Of a stretch of 64,000 bases of DNA, positions 26,749-38,545 are shown piece by piece. This DNA comes from Rhyacophila brunnea (Eukaryota; Arthropoda; Insecta; Trichoptera; Rhyacophilidae). The stretch's first letter is position 1; every line of letters starts with the position of its first letter. The stretch lies in assembly GCA_022495005.1 (NCBI GenBank), contig JAGYXB010001603.1:806001-870000 (forward strand), in the 5' to 3' direction. Below the pieces are notes generated by a model that did not search any database, was not told the origin of the DNA, and saw nothing but the letters and a program-made list of their open reading frames with translations. Made by a program: the position numbers and the translations under genes.

Positions 26749-27661
26749 CAGCGATTTTCAAACTGGGGAGGCGCGGAGTGTTGTAAAAGGAGGCGCGAAA
26801 AGTTTAACACAATTAGTGTAGCCGCAGTTTGCAGTTTGCAAAAACAAAATTTTTAAAACGGCTGCTAATTATAAACTATATGAAAAACAGTTGAAATTTA
26901 AAAAAAAAAATGAGTGAATAAATCAATGCAAGGACCACTGATGCATTCACTGATTTAAAAAAACAAAGTGAAGGCATTCATAAAAAATTGGAGCTTTGGA
27001 AATCAAAATTACAAAAAAATAAGTTCGCCATGTTTCCACTTATAAATGATTTTTGCGTCAGATATATTGAAGCAAACAAACATCTATTTACTGAGTTCTT
27101 GGTTAGTTTGCTAATGCACTTTTCACATTATTTTATTAATAGTAAAACAAGTTAAAAAGGCGCTGCTTTGTTTCAGAGCTATTAAATATTTTCAATATGT
27201 GGTTGTGCGTTGCAATTTGATGCGATACCTATATGATGATTGATATACTTAAATAATAACTCCCGTGTATAATTTAGGAAACACTATTTAAGAGCACCAC
27301 ACTGCCCTTAACTTCAGCGATAGGTAGATGAGCCCGCCAAAGATTTTGGCCTGGGGACTCGCTTCATATGGGGACCCATGATAGAATCCATTTGTCAATG
27401 AACGATGATAAAATTGGATTAACTACTACTATTGAAATTGATTGTGCTAATAAACAAGCATGTGAATCGCATGAAAAACAAATTAATTTAAAAATGAATA
27501 TAATATAGGTACCTAGTAAGTTTTTTTTTTCATTTTTATATTAGTACATTTTTCACTATTTAATAAGGTGTCTGTATTATTTAATGAAATAAAGGGGGGG
27601 GGGCGAAGATAAGATTTTTTTTAAAAGGGAGGCGTAGTAACATAAAGATTGGAAACCACTG
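26749..27661. mobile_element. hAT-type transposon, internally deleted (913 bp), with transposase remnant
   Basis: The element starts CAGCGATTTTCAAACTGG and ends ATTGGAAACCACTG, imperfect inverted repeats of the CAGNGGTTTTCAA class. It is flanked by an exact 8-bp duplication CTGTAATC (26741-26748 and 27662-27669). Subterminal GGAGGCG blocks occur at both ends. A plus-strand frame at about 26970-27152 encodes LELWKSKLQKNKFAMFPL followed by a short helical stretch. This resembles the region before the catalytic core in ZBED5/FAM200-like hAT transposases. The catalytic core and the rest are gone, and an 11-base G run sits near 27593. It is a non-autonomous derivative. Confidence 0.93.
26970..27152 (+). 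pseudogene. hAT (ZBED5-like) transposase remnant, about 61 codons
   Basis: This open stretch inside the 913-bp hAT element encodes a lysine-rich segment with the pattern LxLWxxKLxxxxFxMFPL, then FCVRYIEANKHLFTEFL. I recognise the pattern as that of ZBED5/FAM200-like hAT transposases. The BED zinc finger, the catalytic acidic residues and the C-terminal dimerisation region are absent. It opens without a start codon and ends at a stop after about 61 codons. Assignment is from memory of the motif, not from an alignment. Confidence 0.6.
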
Positions 27662-27669
27662 CTGTAATC

Positions 27670-28515
27670 ATTCTACATTGGTACCATGGCTACGTAAAAA
27701 CGGATTCGAAGTCGTATTGGTATTGTTTGCTAGAATGGCTGCCTGGTCCCACTGTAGAATAATTCCAGAATACTAATACTTATCGGTCGTAGATTAAACT
27801 TAAAAACACAATAAAAATATAGGTAAGTAAAAGAGATGTCCAGAAACGCGAGAAAAACGAAATACACTCGTGTGTCCCTGTCTGAACGCGCCCATTCAGC
27901 CGGTGGCGCCACACAGGTGTCCCGTGTGTAACGGGTCTTATAGTAGGATATAAATAATTAATAGTCATTAAGTTTAACATTATATATGTACCTAAATGAG
28001 AATGATAATTCAATTGATGTGAACAGAAAGGTATTTTTTAGACATATTGATCAGGCGTATTGATGCGTCTATTTCTGAGATAACAAATACATTATTAGTT
28101 TAACATATTTTAATTAAACATGCCAATCGAAAGACATCGTTGTAAGTATTGTAATATGTACCTACTAACACTAAATGACTAAGCATTCGTGATACATACT
28201 GATCCAAACGCAATAATCGGATACTAATTCGAAAGGGATCGCTTGATTAGCAAATTAGGACTCACGTCAAGCATGCTTACCGAATAATAGTTCTATACAT
28301 ATCTAACTATAGGTACGGTACATTGAGCCTACTTAAAGTAATCGAAAATAAATAAAATATATTATAATAAAAATAATATAATAGGTATTAAATAATCAAA
28401 ATTTATTTATGACGAACTTGCGCGTGCGAATAATATTGATTTTTTTTTATTTAACACTGAATATAGATACGTACACCAAATTTAATAATAAAATATTCTC
28501 TTTACTGACAATAAT
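27670..28515. other. AT-rich non-coding stretch
   Basis: A GC-richer patch at 27840-27940 contains two overlapping minus frames of no recognisable identity. No other feature was seen. Confidence 0.5.
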
Positions 28516-28765
28516 TCGTCTCTGTTCTGGCAGAACACACTAACTGGAGAATACTAGTTTTGAGTAATTTTACTTTGAAGTTGTTAAAATGTTTGAAATG
28601 GTGTGAGTTTATTAAGTAATCGTAAAAAGGATAACTTTAAAATAAAGACTGTTTATTTATTAAGAAGGTTTCCAGACAGTAAAGTTTGAAATAAGGAACA
28701 TTTTGGTATAACTAACTCAATATGTCATTTTTTCGAATTAGTGTCTTCTGCCAGAACAGTAACGG
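28516..28765. mobile_element. TA-flanked MITE, copy 2 (250 bp)
   Basis: It starts TCGTCTCTGTTCTGGCAGAA and ends CTGCCAGAACAGTAACGG, and aligns over its whole length with 21321-21574 in the same orientation. TA follows the right end (28766-28767); the left flank is AT, so that duplication has decayed. An internal deletion of about 7 bases relative to copy 1 lies near 28595-28605. Confidence 0.82.
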
Positions 28766-28965
28766 TATGGAATTTTTTAAATAAGAAACATAAATAAATA
28801 TTAGAAAAAATCTAGAAACGTAAATATTGACGGACAACATATATTATAATCATGTTAATACTATTGCCTTGATTTAATTGCAAAGGCGTTGACAGATCCT
28901 GACAGACATCGAATAAAGTACTTATTAGACGTAATTCTAATGAATAATAACAGATCGATAGCTTA

Positions 28966-29050
28966 AAGCATAAAAGCACTCATCCGGATAATGAAAGGTG
29001 TGACTTTGGATCTCTCTCGACAAAAATCTCTCGTAAATGAGGATACCAAC
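28966..29050 (+). repeat. tRNA-derived SINE, family C, copy 3 (fragment)
   Basis: GCATAAAAGCACTCATCCGG followed by ATAATGAAAGGTGTGACTTTGGATCTC aligns with the minus-strand reading of copy 1 (GGATAAGAGCACTAAATCGG...GACCTCGAATCCC). Both promoter boxes are eroded. Confidence is limited by the short match. Confidence 0.4.
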
Positions 29051-30270
29051 TAGAAAAGAAATAGTAAGTAATATTACATTTTACTTACGAAATAATTTTA
29101 CAGTGATTCATTATTAATTGTTATGGGCAATTAAGAGAAAATAATAATAGTACCTATAATATTAATAGTTGTAAATCCCATCGACTTATTTTTTATATGG
29201 TCGATAAATATTTTGATTGTAACATAATTATGAAAAGACTAGGGGGAGAAGAAAGATAGTCATATAATAGTGTAAAAATGATGAATAACTATATTATTAA
29301 TAAGTACCTATACTAATAAGTAAAAATTAAGTGGAATTCTACCAATAAATTTTAATGGGCTCACATCCTTTATTTATTTTTATATATTTATGTCATACAG
29401 TTGATATAATATTATGTTTGAGTGATATTATGTAAAATGTATGTATTTTTTTATTTTTAGTAAACATAAGTACGGACATAGAATATGTCTAAATTTGAAA
29501 TGAATATGTCTATGAAAATTGATATTCAGTATTCCGTTCTGTGTCCTATGGAGAGTTAAAGCTGTCTGACGTGCGGTGCAATGCACAAATTTTCCAGATA
29601 GTCTAACATATGTCTGGGTTTATGATATGCTCGCCCGAGGATGACTGTTCCAGTTTGAATACGGTTGCGAATCAGTTGAATTGTTTCGATATCGGAAATC
29701 AAGCACAAGGGAATAGCGCAGAATGCATCGAATAATGGCCGCAGGCTGGCCGTAGAAGCAACGGGCGCGGTACGACCTCAGAGGATGTTACGTTTAGAAT
29801 CAAAGCACCAATAATATTCAGGGTACAAATATGTCATAAACAGATGAATATTATAGTATATGTATGTACATAGACGGTGGCGTTAAGACAGGATAAATTG
29901 TAAAAAAAATAACAATAAAAGAAAATTGCAGGGACAATGCGAGTGAGCTTTTTTATTAACGAAATTTGGGAATTAAAACGATGGATTAACGACTAATGTC
30001 CATAGAATTTATAATAACGTATTTAGTGAAATAAATAAGAATGCAATAAAAAAAAGCAGTCCCGGTAATTTAGTTCATATGAAAATATACTTACTCTAAT
30101 TCTGATTGAACTCTTTAAAATCCGTTTTCTGATTATATTAATGATGAGATTGCGTTACATTTTAATAGCATTCATCGACTTTATATTTACATATTATTTG
30201 TTAACATCGATATGGAAGATTTTCACGATCTGTGGAACAAAAAAATATAGGTAAATACTACATAATATGT
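29051..30270. other. Non-coding stretch with one GC-richer island
   Basis: A GC-richer island at about 29560-29790 is unique within the window and lacks a coding frame. The flanks are AT-rich. Confidence 0.5.
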
Positions 30271-30300
30271 CATACATATATGTATATATATATATATACA
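30271..30300. repeat. (TA)n microsatellite next to a SINE
   Basis: An ATATATATGTATATATATATATA run directly abuts the tail of SINE A copy 2. It may have grown from the SINE tail. Confidence 0.8.
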
Positions 30301-30303
30301 CAA

Positions 30304-30510
30304 TGTTCGATCCTAATAAGATCACAAATATGGACCTCCACAGAATGGATGTTGTATCAATATTTTTTTTCACGAGAAATGGATGTTGGGCATTTCCTCA
30401 ACCTATTAGGTCCGTACGCTGAGTCCAAAAACACATGTGAATGTTGCCAGACCCGGAATTCAAACCCTGACCCTCGACAATATAAGCCTTACACGCAATC
30501 GCAAGGAATC
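30304..30510 (-). repeat. tRNA-derived SINE, family A, copy 2
   Basis: On the minus strand, a degraded head near 30510 is followed by a mutated B box (GGGTTTGAATTCC at plus 30457-30470). The shared body and tail stem-loop TCGATCCTAATAAGATCA (about 30308-30325) then follow. It aligns with copy 1 along its whole length but is more diverged. The 96-codon plus frame across it is a shadow. Confidence 0.75.
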
Positions 30511-31249
30511 GCCAATTGTTAAACAGTTTTTATTAGCAAAAATTAAAAATACTGAAAAATCTATATTCCGTAATCTGATTGCAATTGCTCATCACGAAAT
30601 CCCAATTTTGCAAATTTCGGTGAATCTATCAGAATTTCAAAAATATCAAATAATTCAGGCTAATCTCTAAAACCAAAGATGGCACCTTGAAGGATACCGT
30701 CGTCGTGGCCAATCTGTGCTACATGAGCAATCTGCGCAATGTACGTCTCACACAGCGGGAAACGCAAAAGCGGCGATGGACCGAGGAAAGTGTCACGACC
30801 TTGTTCTCGCCATATTGCGGGAGCGTAATATGGTAACGTAGATACCTCTAAAACACAACACGGAATAAAAGTTTATTATTTACTATTAATACAACCAATA
30901 ATATATTTAAGTTAATATTATATTTGTATGAATTATGGGATTGATCATGAGAGGTCTGCTACTTACTAACAATGATAGTAGATACAAATGTATATATAAG
31001 AGCTAAATAAATTTAAGTTAAGGCGACAATGGAAATCGTATATTAAAATGAAGATAAATGTAAGTAATAAACTTTCAGTTAACTTTCTTAGTAGATATAT
31101 TATTAAAACAATTAGAGTCAAATCTAAAATATGAAGCATTAAATATTTGAGCAGATTCTTTATGTTACATTAATTAAAGTGATTTCAAAATTTCAGAAAA
31201 CATACGGAAAACCTAGAACGTAGTGTAATAATATTAAATATTATATATC

Positions 31250-31465
31250 AACAATCGAAATTTCTTTTATAGTGTTAACTGTCAATTCATGGTGGAACTT
31301 CATTGTATTATTTGATTAATTCTTTGTTTAATTAAAATTGTATAGTACTTATTCCACTTTATTAATTAAAGGTCCAAAATTAATAAATAAAGTAGAATAA
31401 GTACTACTATAAAATTATGTTTTATTTAATTAAACAAATAATTAATCAAATAAAACAATCGAAAT
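31250..31465. repeat. AT-rich long-hairpin (palindromic) element
   Basis: Arms at about 31306-31370 and 31378-31460 are imperfect inverted complements separated by only a few bases: TAGTACTTATTCCACTTTAT on one side, and AAAGTAGAATAAGTACTA on the other. AACAATCGAAAT occurs on both sides (31250-31261 and 31454-31465) as a direct repeat. The structure could be a palindromic MITE or a snap-back duplication. Confidence 0.6.
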
Positions 31466-32879
31466 GTAAATTTTTGTCGTGAAGCGTTGGTATCTTTATA
31501 ACATGAAATATATATATTTAGGCTTTATGCAATAGGTAACACAAGAAACTAATACGGTTCTAAAGTGTAATGGAACACAAATAACCATGCAAGAACGCAA
31601 TCGCGCCATTTCCGTTTAAACTTTAAACACTCGTCCGGTCAAATTCACAATTCGATTGCAGCTCCAATGTCGGCGTAGAGCCCTAGTAGCGTAACGGCAT
31701 AGAGGGTATGGCGTAGCGAGGCTGTGGGAGGCCCTCGCAGGCAGTAATGATGCCTGCGCTACGAATGCCTGTTTAAATAATAAACAGATTATGCGACACA
31801 TCGGTCGGGGAAAGTGACGGAATTTGAAGGGAATAATTTGGTTCTCGGAACGAATGAAGCTAAATTGGATACCTACTTGTAAATATCGTGTATGCAAACA
31901 TACCACACTTGATGAACATGGAACTATGTTAAAATAGTTGCAGAGTTTCAATATTAACATTTTTTTACTTATACGCCGTATTATATAAACGTGAATTAAG
32001 TAGGTACCTACATGCATTAAAATAATAATTATGGAGATATGATATTAATTTAATAAAAAAATCTTGGTAAATGTTAGTAACTGCCAATGTAATATATAAT
32101 ATAAATATAATATAAACAATGTAATATATAATGTAATATATGTTTAACAACAAATAAATATATTTATTGCAGGACCGGTTCTGTCAGTTTCGAGTTTCGA
32201 TAATACATTGAATGTTATATTGGAGCATATGAAACTAGTCCTGATCGTTATTAAATCATGTGAAACGAGTATTATAAAATATTTTGTGTATCGTTTTAAT
32301 TAATCATAAAAAAATCTTTAATCTTACATTCAACATCGGTGTACACGAAAGATGTTTGGTTCAGATTTTAAAGATGTCATGATTGAAGCATTTTTTTTCC
32401 TTTATTTCAAAAGAAAACAACAGAAAACTTACACAACATGATATAACAAGGTCTTTCGAAAAGGGAAATTACATAAATAATTATTGCAATGTATCCATAC
32501 TTTTACTTGAACTGTCAATTTAATTAAATGTAATATGTGAAATAACAAAGAAACACATTACATACATACTAATAAGTATTACATATATTATATTTTCTTA
32601 TAATTGATTCATAGGATCATTTTTCTTATATTTACAAAAAAATACATACCTAACTTTAGTCAATTACTTATATCATTTAATATTGTCACAATTATTAAAA
32701 TTATTACAAATTACATTGAAAATATTTACGAGCGTATCCATGAAATCATATTAATATTTGAACACCATAACACGAACAGGAGAGATGTTGATTGAGAGAC
32801 CCAGAGTGCAAAGACAATATGAACCAAGGTCTGTTGATTCATTTTCAAAGGGGTATTGTAAATATTTGCCGTGTCCGGC

Positions 32880-33010
32880 GGCATAGCGTTGTTTTGGCGA
32901 CACACACACAGGGCACAGACTACAGTGTCCCCCCAGGACCGGAGTTCAATCGACCGCTCTTAATCGTAACGCGGTTACTCGTTCACCTGGACACACACAA
33001 TATTGGGAAT
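32880..33010 (-). repeat. Possible degraded SINE-like or tRNA-like repeat
   Basis: Read on the minus strand, there is a GTGTGTCCAGGTGAACGAG motif, then GATTGAACTCCGGTCCTGG, which weakly resembles a B box and T arm. The GTGTCCAGGTG word is similar to the body of SINE B at 44.25 kb. I could not fold it into a tRNA. Low confidence. Confidence 0.2.
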
Positions 33011-33378
33011 TAACAATGTTAATTGATGGAGTGTTACGTTGGGGCATGTTGTGTTTTGTTATCGGTAAACGTTGTTAGTGGCCCGGAAATGAGTATTAAG
33101 TGAGCATCGACAGCCTAAATACCACTTTATAAAAGTTCACCAGAGGGTCCAGCTGTAATATATTTTCCACTGGTCCGACTACATTATGACAACACATTTA
33201 ATGTAGTCTATATAAAATAGTGATTCGTTTTAATATTATAGTATTATAATAATAATAATACCCACTATAATGTATTACCAAAATAAATCATAGAAAGTAC
33301 ATTAGTTGGAAAAACCAAAGAAACATACCTATTACCAAAAAAAATAGTAGAAATATGGCATTATTGAGATTAGAACAC

Positions 33379-33683
33379 GGGTTTGGGTCGAAATCCCGAA
33401 GGCCGGAATCCCGAAGGCCAAAATCCCGAATGCTGAAATCCCGAATCGCCGAAATCCCGAAACCCTAAATCCCGAAAGCCGAAATTCCAAATGCCGAAAT
33501 CCCGAATGCTGAAATCCCGAATGGCTGCATTTCTTTTATATTAAGTAGTATTTTTTGCTTTCGAGTTGGTAGTTGTTGAGTATTATTACTGTTTGTATTT
33601 TTTTATTTTTCGGGATTTCGGCCATTCGGGATTTCAGCATTCGGGATATCGGCCTTCGGGATTTCGTCCGGCACCCTTAGGAC
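33379..33683. mobile_element. Foldback-like element of 15-bp tandem units
   Basis: The left arm (33379-33525) holds about nine units of the form CCCGAATGCCGAAAT. The right arm (33609-33683) holds about five units in the opposite orientation (ATTTCGGCATTCGGG), so the two arms can fold together. An AT-rich spacer of about 80 bp separates them. Long inverted repeats made of short direct repeats are the hallmark of foldback elements. Units differ at one to three positions. A 76-codon plus frame across the right arm is a translation of the repeat. Confidence 0.8.
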
Positions 33684-36600
33684 ACACATCTTCCACTGCT
33701 CATGTGAGTATTTTACACTTATCGATCCGTCTACGATTCATGAAAATTACCACTTTACTTAAAATTTCGCCAAATGAAAGGTTATCAGATTTGTAATTAA
33801 TTAGGGTAAATGATATTGCGTACATAATTAGAGCAGACATCGGGTGTTGGCGCTCTTGTACTTGCGAATAACTATCTTGTTATACAATGCCTTTTAGCTG
33901 CTGGCTAACGACCATTACTCATTAAAAAGTATGCTTGTATTCTTCAACTCTTTTTGAGGGCCATCATATATTTATATTATAAAGCTCGCGAAGCACGAAA
34001 TACCTAACTTATTTACTTTAAATAGAATGTCTAAAAAATCAATAATAGCTCCTTCATATTAATGTAACAACAATCAAGTTAATATATAACTGTTATCACA
34101 CTGAATTCAAACAATAAAACTTAAGCTATACTGATATTTAAAGAAGTATAAGAGATAAAGCCTTATGAATATATTATTATACTTTTTTGGCTCACTGATA
34201 CTCTTAACTCCTACAGGAAAATGATAGTCTATCTAAACAAAAAATAAAATGTAGGTGTATTTTATTAACTTCGCACGAAATATTTATAAACCTGTGTGTG
34301 TAATTTTTAAAATTTCAACAGGCAAGATTCGAAATAAAAACATCTTGGAATTTGGACTGCTATATAATTGATTATTTAAATAAAGCAACACTGGTGAAAT
34401 TTTACGGAATCGTATAGCTCAGTTTTAAAAGTAATCGAATCGGTAAAATAATATTATTATTATTAATAATAATAATAATAATTCGAAGGTGGTGTTGTAT
34501 TGCCAATCTCCACAGTATACTATTTGCTGTTTTTCCATGTTTTAATCAAAAGACTGATGACCGCAACTAAATCCACGGTCACCTAAATAGTTTGACGGAA
34601 AAGCAATCAAACCATTTATATAAGTCCATACTTCAGGATAACGTGTGGGTATCTGCATTTGCAACATGAACTGTCAGCACCTGTGATACGTTATTTTTAA
34701 TTTCTAACTAACTTTTTTAGCGGTTTTGTATTTTACACATACCTATGCCTTAATGCACCTTTCTGCCCTTTAGGCAAACATAGCCGTCTCGTATCTCTTC
34801 AGCATCCAAATATATTCGATAGCGTCCATTTTCAGAAAGCATTATTCCGATAATCAAACAGGCGGACGTCAAACATCAAAAATTAATAACATTACAGTAA
34901 TTATAACTGTAGTAAGGTTTTATAAAAACAGAGTAACTATCCGTAGGTAACATACCCTACCTCCAAAATTCACAACGAAATAAGATGCCAAATTTTCTTT
35001 GAGTTACTTCAACGTTACACGAAATCTTCGATAACTTACGAAACTACAAAGCCGCTTACACATTAACCAAGTTACATCAAGTATAACATGAGGCAAGATG
35101 TTGGTAATAGAACCAAATACATGTGCGCAGGTATGAAACAGGTAAGCCAGCAGGGGTGAGCATAGGTGGAGCATGTACCGGGTAGAGCGAACAGGGCCAA
35201 TAGATTTCCGATACTCGGAAAGCAAAGTTTGTTTCCGTAGCACGCAGTTGAGCTGTATATCTTGGCAGAGACGCCGGATGCTGTTTGAAGTCTGTTCAAC
35301 ATACAACGTAGTCATTGCCTCTAGCAGTATTATATATGGTCATAATATTATTAGGTCAGCGGAATAACTCCATTGATTAAACCCTAAAATATGTTAATGG
35401 TATAATGATTCCATTAATTTTTCCAATGAAATATTTAATCTTTGTTTCTTTAAGAAAAAAATATTTATCGTTGAGCATTCATGAAAATATGTCTATACAA
35501 TATAGATCATTTTGATAATATAATGTATGCGATATATAAATCTTTATTTTTATTGTGTGGCGTGATAATAATATGCGCGCAGTAAAACAGTTTTATCGTA
35601 TATATTATTAAATACGTTAAGAAATTTTGGATAACACACTGATTTCTTATATAAACGCCAATTTGTTGATTTTTTTAACACTTTCACTTAGATTTATATA
35701 CTTCCGGAAGATCCTCCCAGTGAATTGTGGATACTTTTTAACCAAATGACACTTAAAAAGTCATCGAATGTTAAAAATTGAGTTTTCCATGAAACTGTGT
35801 TATTCTCAAAATTATTACATACGACCTATTGAGACTTATATACATACTGATATTACTTCCTAGATATTCCTTCCTATACAATCTTCGAATTCTAAGAGGT
35901 TTAAAATGTAATGAAAATTTTACTTGTCTCTTCTTCAGACTATATAACTCTTTTTCAAACCTGCAATCCTAAAACTATTGGCAACAGCTATATTATTATA
36001 ATCCTGTTAATATCGAAATAATTTCTAATATAGGTAGCTATTATATCTGTTAGAACTTATTGCATAATTATTCAAGAAAGCGTTATTAGAGCAACCCGCT
36101 TAGCAAACGTAAATCGTAATAAAATAAACCAGCCATTAGCACCAAGAAACTTAGCCAAGAAGTAGAGTAGTAATGCTCACGTAGTAGGTTCTGGGGAGGG
36201 GGTAATGTGCGAACACAAACGGAAACTGTGAATGTTTATCGGCTGAAGATGCGTTCGGTGAAAACTCAAACATGTTACTTACCTCCCACCACCAACACAC
36301 AACATACAACTACTTACTTAAAATAAGCTATGTAAGTAAGCAATCATTTAAATGGTTTTACCGCTTTCGTCCTAAGTAAATTTCGCCGGTGAATATTTAG
36401 CTACTTATGTATAATGCATATAAGCCTCTGCTTACACTTGAGAATATTAGATAGAGATTATTATTTGGAGTGTTTATCGAAAACCGAAACACCCAGTTAC
36501 CCAGTATCATTTTAGAATATTGGAAGGCTTACGGTAGGTACCTGCTGACTGTATCTATTTATATTGAAGGAAAGATATCCAATACTATTCAATATCAAAA

Positions 36601-37563
36601 TAATAATTCCGCAAATATAATATGTATATGTATTTACAAAATACGTGTGTATAATATAGACTGTATCACATAATATACATCGACGTTGAGATATAAAAAC
36701 CTGCGAAGTAATATTTTTTTTCAAAAGATTTTATGAGATCGTATAGTTAAACCACTAAACCATTCAGTGTTCTATATATATCACCGAAATTGAAAAAATG
36801 ATGGTCTGCTTTATTTTTGTGCTTAAAGAGTATATTTATTGTATCTCATGTTTTGTCACATCGTGAGTTTTAATAGCTCAACGTATATATTTTAAAAATA
36901 GTGACTGTCATACGTAAGATAAAAGTGACCAAAATTACTCGAGGCATTAAACAATAACGAAACTCTGAAATTTCTGAACATAAAATATTTTATTTATAAA
37001 AAAAATGTAACTTGGTCTACGCCAGATATAAAAAAAATATTTTACAGCATACGTTTCGCTCACACGGTGAGTGTTTTATCAAGTAGGTACATATTATGTT
37101 ATATGTGGTAAATACGAAAGTTTACGTTTAATAAATTACACATTTTATTTTAATTAATTATATTTTCAAACGATTTTTAAATCATCATAAATTACTATCA
37201 TTGAAAAATAACTGGGAAAACATATTTAAATTATTATAATAAGTATTATATTATAATAAATCCCTAGTATTATTAGATTATTACATAATATTTTCATACT
37301 TCCGAAATTATCTAAAATTTCGCTTTAAAAAAAACCAACAATTTATATTTCCACCATTTGGTTAAGTATAATAATAATAATTCCAATTGTCATAGTAATT
37401 AAAATAGTAAATACGAGTATGTAAGCAAATTTAATGAATTATATTATGTATTATGTCTCTAGCTATGGAGCTGCGGCATACGCCGATACACAATATTATT
37501 ATATATCATTACCATATCAGTATCAGCGGTGAAAATTATATTTACAGCACTGAAAGAGTTACA
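33684..37563. other. AT-rich non-coding stretch
   Basis: It contains a (TTA/AAT)n microsatellite at 34448-34483 and a GC-richer island at 34990-35330 with overlapping open frames on both strands (103 and 76 codons minus, 64 plus), none recognisable. Another mild island is at 36180-36300. No gene was identified. Confidence 0.5.
34448..34483. repeat. (ATT)n/(AAT)n mirror microsatellite
   Basis: ATTATTATTATT followed directly by AATAATAATAATAAT makes a short self-complementary simple repeat. Confidence 0.8.
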
Positions 37564-38004
37564 TGATAAAAAGAACTTCTTATATACAACAATTTTAAAT
37601 TTTCTGTTGAATCATATAAACTTGACTTGACTAGCTTCAACAATAAAAAAAAATTGTACTTGATAGAAATAGTACTGAAATGTCATTTTGACATGTCATA
37701 TTAATTTCCATAGTAACGCACGTATATATTAATAATTTAGTTGCTAGGACCCTATCCTAGCAACCAATAATGGTGTCGAAATAACTTTTCATATAAAACA
37801 GAATTAAGTGAAAATAAATTCAATTCTACTTAAAGATGGCTAAAAGTATTTTAAAAATGCATTGGCATCGTGTTCTGATATATTCTAAAAGTTTAAATGT
37901 CTAGATAGTCGGAAAGTTAGTTAAAAATCGATTGCAAGATTTGTACCGGACAAAGAACAACCGGACAAATAAAAATACAAGCTAAGAAAAACACTGTAAT
38001 AATA
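37564..38004. repeat. Dispersed repeat E, copy 1 (about 440 bp)
   Basis: It aligns over its length with 61228-61687, from GATAAAAAGAACT to AAGCTAAGAAAAAC. It shares TTCCATAGTAACGCACGTAT, the word GCATTGGCATCGTGTTCT and ACCGGACAAATA. A 10-bp perfect stem, GTTGCTAGGA/TCCTAGCAAC with a 5-base loop, lies at 37740-37764; in copy 2 it is eroded. No terminal inverted repeats or target duplications are visible. It could be a Helitron-type or SINE-like non-autonomous element. Confidence 0.75.
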
Positions 38005-38445
38005 AAAAAAATATGTGCTTCCTTTATCAAACCACATATGAATTATACGTCGCCTACTAACTGTGTATCGCTTGTAAACCGTCATAATGATATCACATGG
38101 GAAATTGACAAGAGTATCGTGTCAGTGAACAAATGCTATTAATACATTTTGTATCCCGACTACTATTTCGCCAAACTAAAAGCAGTAAAAGTACGCTTTA
38201 CCACTTGTAAAGCCTATGCTTATCGATATCTCGGAAACATGTAGATTATTACAAAGTGAATGATTCTGAGAATTTTAAAAAGAAAAATTAATTCTCCACC
38301 GTTTTCATAGGCCATGATTGTGTCCATCGAATAAACGCCAATGAACCGGATAATACAGTATATTGTCGAGCAATCCAATAGAATGCAGAAAAAAGACAGG
38401 TCAAATAATTCCTGATTAGATGGAGCTATCAACAATGGTTATGAA

Positions 38446-38545
38446 CCCGGGATACTGAACTGGAAGGCGGTCAATATGGATAAGGGCAAGTGAAGAACTA
38501 TTGAAGGAAGCCAGGACTCACCACGAGTTGTCACGCTTCTGATGA
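38446..38545 (+). pseudogene. 3' end of an RTE-like non-LTR retrotransposon
   Basis: A plus-strand frame ending at about 38542 reads ...LLKEARTHHELSRF and stops. It is followed at once by TGATGATGATTT. The pattern (basic segment, then a W/L..L..EA.TH..L motif, then a TGATGA microsatellite-like 3' tail) matches the C terminus and tail of RTE-type retrotransposons. The upstream frame is broken by a stop near 38455. It is a very short decayed copy and the clade is inferred from the tail pattern. Confidence 0.4.

Larger units (their letters stand above)
30511..33378. other. Non-coding stretch with GC-richer islands and a palindromic element
   Basis: GC-richer islands lie at 30670-30840, 31600-31870 and 32860-33010, none with a convincing exon structure. 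The 133-codon minus frame at 31616-32017 has no domain I recognise; its GC-rich half lies in the island. A large imperfect hairpin at 31250-31465 is listed separately. Confidence 0.45.

Noticed and set aside
31616..32017. 133-codon minus-strand gene
   Set aside because: It is half AT-rich and half GC island, with no recognisable domain and no promoter or splice support.
33379..33683. CRISPR-like array
   Set aside because: The 15-bp units are contiguous without spacers and invert across a loop; the genome is eukaryotic.
35004..35315. 103-codon minus-strand gene
   Set aside because: Overlaps open frames in two other phases; no family recognised.
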